Assembly: GCA_022842185.1 (NCBI GenBank)
Contig: JALHQB010000041.1
Span: 1-45,863, forward strand
Direction of reading: 5' to 3'
From: Acetobacteraceae bacterium
GTDB taxonomy: Bacteria; Pseudomonadota; Alphaproteobacteria; Acetobacterales; Acetobacteraceae
DNA: 45,863 nt
A program made the position numbers and the translations under genes. The notes under the pieces are model-generated. The model did no database searches, was not told the DNA's origin, and was given only the letters and a program-made list of their open reading frames with translations. Every line of letters starts with the position of its first letter. The first letter of the stretch is position 1. Positions 33,968 to 41,766 of the stretch are shown piece by piece.

Positions 33968-35173
33968 CTATCGCGCATCATGATCGCGCGGCGCGCGCAG
34001 CAGAACGATGCCGACCACCAGTGCCGGCAGCCCGCAGACGGTGAAGCCCAATCCGTAGCTGCCGGTCGCGATCAGCACGCCCGAATAGACCAGCGGCAGG
34101 AGCAACCCGCCCATCTGCCCGAAGGACAGCACGCCGCCGGTCGCCGCCCCACGCTGGCCCGGCGCGGCGAGACGTGCGGCTTCGGCCAGCAGGACACCAT
34201 GCCAGGACATCACCGTGGCGCTGAGGACCGTCGCCACCACCCCGATCAGCAGCAGCGGCCAATGCGCGCCGAGCAGCGCCATCATGGCCGATCCACCCGC
34301 CATGCCCAGCGCCAGCCAGCACATCACCATCGCCGGTTCCACCCGCCCGCTGCCGAGCCAGCCCCAGAAGATGCGCCCCGGCACCGCGATCACCATGGCG
34401 ACGGCAAACACGAAACCCGCCGCGGCAAGGCCGTGGCCGAGTTCGGTCAGCGCCACGACGAAGTATGAGGTGAACACCGTCTGCAATCCGTTGAAGGCGA
34501 AGCAGGCGAAGGCCAGCCGCCGCAGTTCCGGTGCGCCGAGCACGGACAGGATCGTGGTGTGAAAATCCGACAGCCGGAAGGACTGGGTCGGCACGCGGTC
34601 GGAATCGAATTCCGCCCGCAGCGGTTCCAGCATCGCGGCAAAGATCAGGCACGACGCGGCCGCGAAAAGCATCGCGCCGCGCCAGCCTGTCATGTCGGTC
34701 AGCCAGGGGCCCAGCAGCCCGGCGAGCAGCAATCCGGCGGGCACCGCCGTCTGCTTGATGGAGAACACCAGCGGCGCCTGGCGCGGCGGGGAATAGCGGC
34801 CGAGCAGGTGGGAACTCGCCGGGGTGGACATCGCGGCCGCGCCACCGCCGATCACCGCCGAGACCAGGAACAGCACCACCGGCCCCACGGTGGCCAGCGC
34901 GACGCCGAGGCCGAGCAGCACCAGCGCCACCTGGCTCATCCGCATCGCGCCGTAGCGCAGGATGAAGCTGCCGCACCCCAGCTGGAACACCAACGCCGAG
35001 AGCGCCGCCGCGGCGACATAGACCCCGAGCCACGCCGGATCGACCGCGAGATCCGCCAGGATGGCGGGCGCGATGATCGGCGGCAGCGACCGGCCCACCG
35101 TGGCGAAGGTCTGCTGGAGGAACATCGCCGACAGGATGACGATCAGCAATCTGGTGGATCGGTCGGCGCGCAT
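33968..35173 (-). CDS. MFS transporter
   Basis: 401-aa major facilitator with about 12 membrane helices. FILRYGAMRMSQ marks the loop 2-3 region, and the central cytoplasmic loop (about 195-215, LRAEFDSDRVPTQSFRLSD) separates two six-helix halves. Start 35173 follows CGGAGCGAC; a longer start at 35212 lacks a site. It is probably co-transcribed with the downstream MBL hydrolase. I cannot tell importer from exporter or name the substrate. Confidence 0.88.
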   Translation of the reverse strand: MRADRSTRLLIVILSAMFLQQTFATVGRSLPPIIAPAILADLAVDPAWLGVYVAAAALSALVFQLGCGSFILRYGAMRMSQVALVLLGLGVALATVGPVVLFLVSAVIGGGAAAMSTPASSHLLGRYSPPRQAPLVFSIKQTAVPAGLLLAGLLGPWLTDMTGWRGAMLFAAASCLIFAAMLEPLRAEFDSDRVPTQSFRLSDFHTTILSVLGAPELRRLAFACFAFNGLQTVFTSYFVVALTELGHGLAAAGFVFAVAMVIAVPGRIFWGWLGSGRVEPAMVMCWLALGMAGGSAMMALLGAHWPLLLIGVVATVLSATVMSWHGVLLAEAARLAAPGQRGAATGGVLSFGQMGGLLLPLVYSGVLIATGSYGLGFTVCGLPALVVGIVLLRAPRDHDAR

Positions 35174-35231
35174 GTCGCTCCGTTCTTGGACGTTTCCCGC
35201 CGGCGCGGCCACGCCGGCCGGCCACGATAGG

Positions 35232-35300
35232 CGCAGCCGGGCGGGGCTGCGAAGGCCCCCTCAGAGGCTGTTTGCAAACGCGCCGAATGGCCGCGTTTGC
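35232..35300 (-). terminator. two hairpins between the aldo/keto reductase and MFS genes
   Basis: CGCAGCC/GGCTGCG (35232-35251) and GCAAACGCG/CGCGTTTGC (35274-35300, 9-nt loop) are perfect stems in the 178-nt gap downstream of the minus-strand aldo/keto reductase. They could end its transcript before the MFS gene. T-runs are absent, so this is a structural call only. Confidence 0.35.
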
Positions 35301-35351
35301 AGCGCCGGCATCGTCACGCGCCTGGCGAGGTCCGGTCAGGCGCGATCAGCA

Positions 35352-36329
35352 CTATCCCGCCCGAAGCGCCGCGATCATGGCAAGGGCCGCTTCCGGCAGC
35401 GGTCCACGGCCGACCGCGGCGACGGCGTGGTCGAGCTCGGCGATGCTCGACGTGCCGATGATGGCGGTCGCGATCTGCGGCGGCATCACCGCGTAGCGCA
35501 GTGCGAGTTCGACGAGGTCCGCCGCGTGCCCGGCCTCGATCACCGGCAGCAACCGCCGCGCCGCGGCGACATCGGCGGCGTAGCTTGCCCCCGAGGCGAT
35601 CGGATCGACCTTGGGCACGCCGAGCGCGCTGCGCGCCTCGCTGCCGCTGAGCGCGCCGCCGGCCAGGATGCGGATCGCCATGACGCCGACCCCGATCGAT
35701 GCCGCATGGCCGATGCGCCCACCGAGGTCGGGCATGTCCGACCCCGTCGGCAGCGGCGTGATGCCGCTCGGGTTGAGCAGGTTGTAGGGCATCTGCGCGG
35801 TGGCGAAGCCCCCTTCATCCAGCACGCGACGGACCGCCGGCGCATCGCCCAGCCCCGTGATGCCAAAGAAGCGGCACTTGCCCTGTTGCTGCAGGCGCCG
35901 CAGCACCGGCACCGCCTCGTTCAGGATCTGCTCGGCAGTGAATGAGGGTGCGGCGCCATGCGCCGTGATCGCGTTGTGCAGCTGATACACATCGACGCAG
36001 TCCTGGCCGAGCCGCGACAGGCTGCCTTCGAGCGAGGCGGCGACGGTGCCGGCGATGTCGGCGCGCTGTTCCGCATAGACGCGCACCTTTGTGCCGATGA
36101 CGACCTGCGCGCCCAAACCCTTCAGCGCACGGCCGAGATTGGTCTCCGACACGCCATCGCCATAGGCATAGGCGGTATCGAAATAGGTGATGCCGTGTTC
36201 GATGGCGCGACCGATGGCGCGGTCCTGCTCCGCGGCGGTCCCCTTGACCATCAACCCGCCGATCGCACCGCATCCGTAGCCGAGCACCGAAACCGAAATG
36301 CCCGTGCGTCCGAGTGGCCGCTTTTCCAT
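35352..36329 (-). CDS. aldo/keto reductase
   Basis: 325-aa NADP(H)-dependent (beta/alpha)8 oxidoreductase. The tetrad is visible: Asp in YFDTAYAYGDG, the Tyr that follows it, Lys in VIGTKVRVY and His in DVYQLHNA. The N terminus MEKRPLGRTGISVSVLGYGCG and C-terminal IATAIIGTSSIAELDHAV are typical of the family. Start 36329 follows GAGGGAGACG. It is divergent from the Bug gene at 36462. Family members reduce aldehydes, ketones or sugars; the substrate is unknown. Confidence 0.9.
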   Translation of the reverse strand: MEKRPLGRTGISVSVLGYGCGAIGGLMVKGTAAEQDRAIGRAIEHGITYFDTAYAYGDGVSETNLGRALKGLGAQVVIGTKVRVYAEQRADIAGTVAASLEGSLSRLGQDCVDVYQLHNAITAHGAAPSFTAEQILNEAVPVLRRLQQQGKCRFFGITGLGDAPAVRRVLDEGGFATAQMPYNLLNPSGITPLPTGSDMPDLGGRIGHAASIGVGVMAIRILAGGALSGSEARSALGVPKVDPIASGASYAADVAAARRLLPVIEAGHAADLVELALRYAVMPPQIATAIIGTSSIAELDHAVAAVGRGPLPEAALAMIAALRAG

Positions 36330-36461
36330 GTCCCGCGTCTCCCTCAATCGGGCCGGATGCTGCGCCACGGATCAGGGCCGGGCAAGGCGGCCGGCTTGCC
36401 GCAGGTCCGTGCGGGTGCAACGCTCGCCGCACAAGGCGAAGACGCCGGGGAGGACAACAGA

Positions 36462-37448
36462 ATGCAAACACGCCGCACGGTGCTGCACGCGACGGTCGCG
36501 ATGCTCGGCGCCACCACATTGGCCAGACCGGCCCTGGCCGCCTATCCCGACCGCCCGATCCGCGTGGTCGTGCCGTTCACCGCCGGCGGCAATACCGACA
36601 TCCTCGCGCGCATCCTCGCGGCGCGCATGGCCGAGCGCATCGGCCGGCCGATGGTGATCGAGAACCGCGCCGGCGCGGGTGGCAGCGTCGGCGCCGAGGC
36701 CGTCGCGCGCGCCACGCCCGACGGCTACACGCTGCTGTTCGGCGCGGGCGGGCCGCTGACGGCCAATCCCGTGTTGCAGGCGAATATCCCCTATGACGTG
36801 GAACGGGATTTCCGGCCGATCGGCCTGGTCGGCATCCTGCCGATGATCTGCCAGGTCGGCCCGCGCATTCCCGCGCGGTCGCTGACGGACTTCCTCGCCA
36901 TCCTCCGCGCACGGCCCAACCAGGTGACGATCGCCACGCCCGGCGCGGGCAGTGCGGCGCATCTCGCGCTCGAACTGATGATGGCGGGTGCGAATGTCCG
37001 CGCCGTGCATGTGCCGTATCGCGGCGGCAGCGCGATGGTGGCGGACCTGTTGAGCGGCGCGGTGGATGCGGGGATGGTGGAATTGCCTTCGGCCCTGCCG
37101 CTGCATCTGGAAGGCAAGGCGCCGATCATCGCCATCGCGACGCCGGAGCGTTCGCCGGTCCTGCCCCAGGTGCAGACCTTCATCGAGGCCGGCCTGCCCG
37201 GCTTCACCGCGGGTTCCTATGGCGGCCTGCTCGCACCGGCCGCGACACCGCCGGAGGTGATCGCGGCATTGCACGCGGCGCTTGCGGCAACGCTGGCGGA
37301 ACCGGCGGTGCAGGCGCGCATCGTCGAGGTCGGCGCCATCCTGGGCACCGAGACGCAGCGTTCCCCCGACGGCTTCGCGGCCTTCCTGCGCGCCGAACTG
37401 GCGAAGGCGCGCGAGGCGGCGACGCTGGCGGGGCTGCGGCCGTCCTAA
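36462..37448 (+). CDS. Bug-type (TTT family) periplasmic binding protein
   Basis: 328-aa receptor with a TRRTVLHATVAMLGATTLARPALA signal region. Motifs: IRVVVPFTAGGNTDILARIL, VIENRAGAGGSVGAEAVARATPDGY and VHVPYRGGSAMVADLLSGAV. GGGGAGGACAAC supports the start. It stands alone on the plus strand between divergent and convergent oxidoreductases. Its TAA stop shares two bases with the convergent SDR's TAG stop. Confidence 0.92.
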   Translation: MQTRRTVLHATVAMLGATTLARPALAAYPDRPIRVVVPFTAGGNTDILARILAARMAERIGRPMVIENRAGAGGSVGAEAVARATPDGYTLLFGAGGPLTANPVLQANIPYDVERDFRPIGLVGILPMICQVGPRIPARSLTDFLAILRARPNQVTIATPGAGSAAHLALELMMAGANVRAVHVPYRGGSAMVADLLSGAVDAGMVELPSALPLHLEGKAPIIAIATPERSPVLPQVQTFIEAGLPGFTAGSYGGLLAPAATPPEVIAALHAALAATLAEPAVQARIVEVGAILGTETQRSPDGFAAFLRAELAKAREAATLAGLRPS

Positions 37449-38260
37449 AGCAGATCGCGCCTGACTGGGTTCAGATCCGTTCTATCGGTCCTACGTTCCG
37501 CGCGCAGGGTCGGCAGCCCGATCCCGGCCGCATCGAAGCCACCATCGACGGCGATCACCTGCCCGGTCAGGTAGGATGCGCGATCGCTGCACAGGAAGAA
37601 GATCGCCTCGGCGAGTTCTTCCTCCAGCCCGTAACGGTTGAGCGGGATGGCGTCGTGGTAGTCGCGGCGGATCTCCGGTGTGTGCACGGCCTTCGCCATG
37701 GCTGTGTCCACCGGCCCGGGTGCAACGGCATTCACGCGGATGCCCAGGGCGGCGAGTTCCACCGCCTGCTGCTTCGTCAGATGCGCGAGACCCGCCTTGG
37801 AGGTGCCATAGGCGACCCGTAGCGTCGAGGCGCGCAAGCCCGAGATGGAGGTGATGTTCACCACCGCGCCACCGCCCGTCTCGGCCATGATCGGCGCTGC
37901 CGCCTGTGTCGCCAGGAACGGTCCGGTCAGGTTCACCGCGATCACGCGCGACCATTCCTCGGGCGTCGTCTCCAGGATCGGCTTGAAAACCGCGGTCCCG
38001 GCATTGTTCACCAGCGCGTCGAGACGGCCAAAATGGGCCGCGGCCTGCTGCACGGCCGCGCGGATGCCGTCAACATCCGCCACATCGCACCGCAGCGCCA
38101 CCGTTGCCTCGGGACGCCCAATGCGTGCCATGGCGGCGTCGAGCGCCGCCTCATCAATGTCCAGCAGCGCCACGCGCCAGCCTTCGGCGAGGAAGCGGTT
38201 CACGGTGGCCAACCCGATGCCACGGCCCGCACCGGTGACGATGGCGACCTTTGCGGTCAT
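37445..38260 (-). CDS. short-chain dehydrogenase/reductase
   Basis: 271-aa classical SDR. Cofactor loop TGAGRGIG, structural NNAG (ALVNNAGTAVFK), catalytic Ser in ITSISGL and YGTSKAG (Tyr-x3-Lys), ending in YLTGQVIAVDGGFDAAG. LLDIDEA at the end of beta-2 points to NAD(H). GGAGGTAGCCCC precedes the start. A TACAAT -10-like hexamer lies 36 nt upstream on the minus strand (38296-38301) but has no obvious -35. The C-terminal 20 residues are rich in Arg and Asp. The substrate is unknown. Confidence 0.9.
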   Translation of the reverse strand: MTAKVAIVTGAGRGIGLATVNRFLAEGWRVALLDIDEAALDAAMARIGRPEATVALRCDVADVDGIRAAVQQAAAHFGRLDALVNNAGTAVFKPILETTPEEWSRVIAVNLTGPFLATQAAAPIMAETGGGAVVNITSISGLRASTLRVAYGTSKAGLAHLTKQQAVELAALGIRVNAVAPGPVDTAMAKAVHTPEIRRDYHDAIPLNRYGLEEELAEAIFFLCSDRASYLTGQVIAVDGGFDAAGIGLPTLRAERRTDRTDLNPVRRDLL

Positions 38261-38375
38261 GGGGCTACCTCCCTGCCTGCGGCGGCTGACCCGAATTGTA
38301 GGGTCGAATGCGGCGTGGTGGCCACAGCGGCGACACACGGGACGTCTGGTTCACGCTGTTACCAGGCGGCAGGCG

Positions 38376-40199
38376 TCAGGCATCGACGGTGAGGGCCTTG
38401 GCGATGGCGGCGAGCAAGGTCTGCCGGTCGATCGGCTTCGAGACATGGCCGTCCATGCCGGCGTTGAGGCAGGCGCGGATTTCCTCCGGCGCCGCCTCGG
38501 CGGTCACGGCGATGATGCGCAGGTCCTTCGCGGGGGTCGGCAAGGCCCGGATGTGCGCCGTGGTCGCGAAGCCGTCCATGCCGGGCATCTGGATGTCCAT
38601 CAGCACCGCGTCCGGCAAGTCTCCGCGCGCGAGGGCCGCGAGCGCCGACGGCCCGTCCGGGTGGCATTGCACCGTGTGCCCGGCCTGCTTCAGCAGGGCT
38701 TCCGCGACCATGCGGTTCGCGAGGATGTCATCCACCACCATGATGTTCAGCGGTCGCGAGCCGGCGGGTTCCGCGGGCGGCACCATTGCGGAGACCGCCG
38801 CCGGCGCATCGGCCATTTCCAGGGGCAGCGTCACGATGAAGTGGCTGCCGGAACCCTCCGGCGCAGGCTCGTACCGTATCTGCCCGCCCATCGCCCGCGT
38901 CAGGGCCGCCGTGATGGCAAGGCCGAGGCCGGTGCCCTCCATCCCCGCCGCGTCGGCACCCATGCGTTCGTAATCTTGGAACAGACGATCGCGCAGGATC
39001 TCGGGGATGCCGGACCCATTGTCGGCGACCACCAGCATCAGTCCCGCCGGCCCCCAGGCTGCGGAGAGCGAGACGATGCCTCCGCCCGGCGTGAACTTCA
39101 CCCCATTGCCGAGCAGGTTCAGCAGGATCTGCCGCAACCGGACGGGGTCGGCGAGCACCGCCGCCGGCAGTGACGCAGGCAGCACCAGGTCGAGGTGGAT
39201 GCGCTTGTCCAGCGCGGCCGGTCGCACCAGCTCGATCGCCTCGGTCAGCAGGCCGCGCAGTTCGACCGGCCGCGGCGTCAGTTCCAGTCGCCCGGCCTCG
39301 ACACGGGCGAGGTCGAGGATGTCGTTCACGATGGCGACCAGGTGGCGGCCGGCGCGTTCCAACGTCGTCGCGCGCTCATGCTGCAACGGTGTGAGGCCGG
39401 GATCGCGCGCCAGGGACTGCGCCATCCCCAGGACGGAATTGAGCAGTGTCCGCAACTCGTGGCTCATGCGCGCGAGGAAGCGCGACTTCTCCTCGCTCGC
39501 ACGTTCGGATGCGTCGCGCGCCGCGATCAGCGCGGCGTTGGAACGCTGTTCCGCCAATTCCTTGCCCAGCGCGACCAGCAGCGAGGAGATGCCGACGATG
39601 ACGAGCACGGAGGTCATCGAGATGGCCATGAACCAGGGCGAGCTGGTCGGCAGGGCCATGCCCTGTTCCCGGATTGGCGAAAGCAGCAGCAGCGGTGCCC
39701 GCAGGCTGTAGATGAAGGTGTTGATCAACAACACCGCGATCAAAGGGCGCCGCGACGGCAGGTTGCGGCTGACCTCCCCGCGGAGCAACTCCACCGCGGC
39801 GGCCGTGCAGTATGTCGCGACAATGCAGGACAGCATCACCACGCGGGCCGGCAGACTTTCGTACAGGATGGGAATTTGGCAGGCCAGCAACCAGACCAAG
39901 GCCCCGAACGCGGCGGCCATCGGCCGCGGCCTGCGCTGTTCGAATTGGCGCATGGCCGTCCATATGAGGCCGTAGCCCAATACGATCAGGGCATTGGCGA
40001 CGTCGATGGAGAGCCGGTCGGGGATCCCCCCGCGCGCCGATACCAGCCCAGCGCCTATGGCGCCGATGACATAGGCGATGCCGATGGAAGCGAGGGCGCC
40101 TTGCGACCGGTCACGCCGCCAAAGCCAGAGATGCAGGCATCCGAGGACCAGGGCGAGCAGCCACGAGATGGCAAAGGCGGTAGGAGGGTGCAGCGACAT
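38376..40199 (-). CDS. hybrid sensor histidine kinase with seven-helix membrane sensor
   Basis: 607-aa protein. About seven membrane helices span residues 9-212 with short loops, followed by a coiled linker (213-240). The HisKA H-box is FLARMSHELRTLLNS with His247, where the usual Pro is Leu (HELRTPLN elsewhere). The HATPase domain has NLLGNGVKFT (N box), DNGSGIPE (G1) and GTGLGLAI (G2). A receiver domain (about 485-605) has Asp490/491, phospho-acceptor Asp535 (LMDIQMPGMDG) and Lys588. No DNA-binding regulator or Hpt partner is adjacent. An AT-rich patch (40227-40242) upstream may hold the promoter. Confidence 0.92.
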   Translation of the reverse strand: MSLHPPTAFAISWLLALVLGCLHLWLWRRDRSQGALASIGIAYVIGAIGAGLVSARGGIPDRLSIDVANALIVLGYGLIWTAMRQFEQRRPRPMAAAFGALVWLLACQIPILYESLPARVVMLSCIVATYCTAAAVELLRGEVSRNLPSRRPLIAVLLINTFIYSLRAPLLLLSPIREQGMALPTSSPWFMAISMTSVLVIVGISSLLVALGKELAEQRSNAALIAARDASERASEEKSRFLARMSHELRTLLNSVLGMAQSLARDPGLTPLQHERATTLERAGRHLVAIVNDILDLARVEAGRLELTPRPVELRGLLTEAIELVRPAALDKRIHLDLVLPASLPAAVLADPVRLRQILLNLLGNGVKFTPGGGIVSLSAAWGPAGLMLVVADNGSGIPEILRDRLFQDYERMGADAAGMEGTGLGLAITAALTRAMGGQIRYEPAPEGSGSHFIVTLPLEMADAPAAVSAMVPPAEPAGSRPLNIMVVDDILANRMVAEALLKQAGHTVQCHPDGPSALAALARGDLPDAVLMDIQMPGMDGFATTAHIRALPTPAKDLRIIAVTAEAAPEEIRACLNAGMDGHVSKPIDRQTLLAAIAKALTVDA

Positions 40200-40304
40200 G
40201 CTCGTACTGGGATAGGGCGTCGAGCATAATTAAACTATCGGTAGGCGTCGCCTCCCGCGGTACAACACATCCGCGTTATCCTGCCTTCTCCGTCGCCCAG
40301 ACGC

Positions 40305-40339
40305 AAAAAGGGCGCCAGGGTTCGGCCCGGGCGCCCTTT
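40305..40339 (-). terminator. rho-independent terminator of yajC
   Basis: On the minus strand AAAGGGCGCC pairs with GGCGCCCTTT (40307-40316 with 40330-40339), with an inner GGG/CCC pair closing a TTCGG loop, and it runs into a T-run (five A on the plus strand at 40305-40309). It lies 20 nt after the yajC stop and insulates the downstream histidine kinase gene. Confidence 0.85.
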
Positions 40340-40358
40340 CGCATGAGTCGGTGGGGCG

Positions 40359-40709
40359 TTACGCCTCCTTGGTGTCGTTCGCCGCCTGTGGCCGGAGCAC
40401 GGAGGTGATGGTGCCGCGCACCAGCATGACCTTCACATTCGGCGCGATCTCGGCCTCGATCTCGTCCGAGCCTTCCTTCACCTTGGTGATGGTCGCGACG
40501 ATGCCGCCCGCGGTGACCACGCGGTCGTTGCGCTTGAGCTGCGTCAGCATCTCCCGATGTTCCTTCATCTTCTTCTGCTGCGGGCGGATCAGCAGGAAGT
40601 AGAAGACGACGAAGATCAGCACGAGCGGCATGATCTGCATGGCAATGCCGGCGGCGCCACCGGCGGCGTCCTGCGCGTGCGCGACCGAGATCGCGAAAGG
40701 GTTCAGCAT
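40359..40709 (-). CDS. yajC: YajC, preprotein translocase accessory subunit
   Basis: 116-aa inner-membrane protein of the SecDF-YajC complex. One membrane helix (about 24-44) ends in FYFLLIRPQQKKMKEH, the family hallmark, followed by LTQLKRNDRVVTAGGIVATITKV. The start at 40709 gives the usual length; a longer frame would add unrelated sequence. secD/secF are not downstream, and a strong terminator follows, so it is transcribed alone here. It diverges from the DUF815 ATPase gene across 90 nt. Confidence 0.95.
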   Translation of the reverse strand: MLNPFAISVAHAQDAAGGAAGIAMQIMPLVLIFVVFYFLLIRPQQKKMKEHREMLTQLKRNDRVVTAGGIVATITKVKEGSDEIEAEIAPNVKVMLVRGTITSVLRPQAANDTKEA

Positions 40710-40799
40710 GAGGATTGTTCCGTCTTCCGGCGTGAAGGCGCGGAACCTAGCGGCCCACCCCTTCCCGTCAATAGCAACCCGTCCTATGCCCGCCGGATC

Positions 40800-41663
40800 A
40801 TGGAACATCCCGCCCTGTTGCCCGCCCTGACCCGGATTGCCGAGGCGCTCGAACGCCTGGCGCCGCCGCCCGTCCCCGCGCTGGACCTGAGCGCCGCCGA
40901 CGCCTTCGTCTGGCATCCGGAACCGCGCCCGCACCTCGCGCCCGTGCCGAAAGTCGCCGCGGTGCCGATCGGCCTGCTTCAGGGGATCGAGAGCCAGAAG
41001 GCGCTGCTGCTGGACAACACGATGCGCTTCGCGCGCGGGTTTTCCGCCAATAACGCCATGCTGTGGGGCGCGCGCGGCACCGGCAAGTCATCCATGGTCA
41101 AGGCCGCCCACGCCGCCGCCAATGCGGAAATCCCCGGATCGCTGGCGCTGATCGAGATCCATCGCGAGGACATCCGCACCCTGCCCGACCTGCTCGGCCA
41201 GCTGCGCCTGCAGCCGCGCCGTTGCATCGTGTTCTGCGACGATCTGTCCTTCGAGAAGGACGATGCCGACTACAAGGCGCTGAAATCCGTGCTCGATGGC
41301 GGCATCGAGGGGCGGCCGCCCAACGTTCTGTTCTATGCGACATCCAACCGCCGCCACCTGATGTCGCGCGACATGATCGAGAATGAGCGCAGCACCGCGA
41401 TCAATCCCGGCGAGGCGGTGGAGGAGAAAGTCTCCCTGTCCGACCGCTTCGGCCTGTGGATCGGCTTCCACAACGCCGACCAGCCGACCTTCTTCGCCAT
41501 GGTCGAGGGCTATGCCGCACATTTCGCGCTGCCGATCGGGACCGAGGCGCTGCATGCCCAGGCGATCGAATGGTCGGTGACGCGCGGCGGGCGGTCCGGC
41601 CGCGTCGCCTGGCAGTTCGTGCAGGACCTGGCGGGGCGGCTTGGGGTGAAGATCGACCCGTGA
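40800..41663 (+). CDS. DUF815-family AAA ATPase
   Basis: 287-aa P-loop ATPase. Walker A GARGTGKSS (about 90-98), Walker B RCIVFCDDLSFE (about 141-152) and sensor-1-like YATSNRRHLM (about 179-188), then SDRFGLWIGF. These match the conserved DUF815 family, often next to yajC in alphaproteobacteria. The N-terminal 50 residues are Pro- and Leu-rich and probably lie outside the ATPase core. The cellular role is unknown. It is divergent from yajC and probably shares its promoter region. Confidence 0.92.
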   Translation: MEHPALLPALTRIAEALERLAPPPVPALDLSAADAFVWHPEPRPHLAPVPKVAAVPIGLLQGIESQKALLLDNTMRFARGFSANNAMLWGARGTGKSSMVKAAHAAANAEIPGSLALIEIHREDIRTLPDLLGQLRLQPRRCIVFCDDLSFEKDDADYKALKSVLDGGIEGRPPNVLFYATSNRRHLMSRDMIENERSTAINPGEAVEEKVSLSDRFGLWIGFHNADQPTFFAMVEGYAAHFALPIGTEALHAQAIEWSVTRGGRSGRVAWQFVQDLAGRLGVKIDP

Positions 41664-41670
41664 GAGACCT

Positions 41671-41699
41671 TTGCAACCTGGCGGGATTCGTCATATAGA
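41671..41699 (+). promoter_or_regulatory. putative sigma-70 promoter for the phospholipase operon
   Basis: TTGCAA (41671-41676) and TATAGA (41694-41699) are separated by exactly 17 nt, each matching four of six consensus bases, in an unusually AT-rich stretch (41690-41720). They lie 68 nt upstream of the patatin-like start. This is the best promoter-like pair I found in the window. Confidence 0.45.
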
Positions 41700-41766
41700 T
41701 TCGAAATAGAAACATTTTATCGCAGCGCGGTTTGGCGCCTTCTCGCCGGGCCGGGGAGGAGCGTCG

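Noticed and set aside
7578..37448. Complete tripartite tricarboxylate transporters.
   Set aside because: Only the Bug receptors are present. No 12-helix TctA or 4-helix TctB gene was seen.
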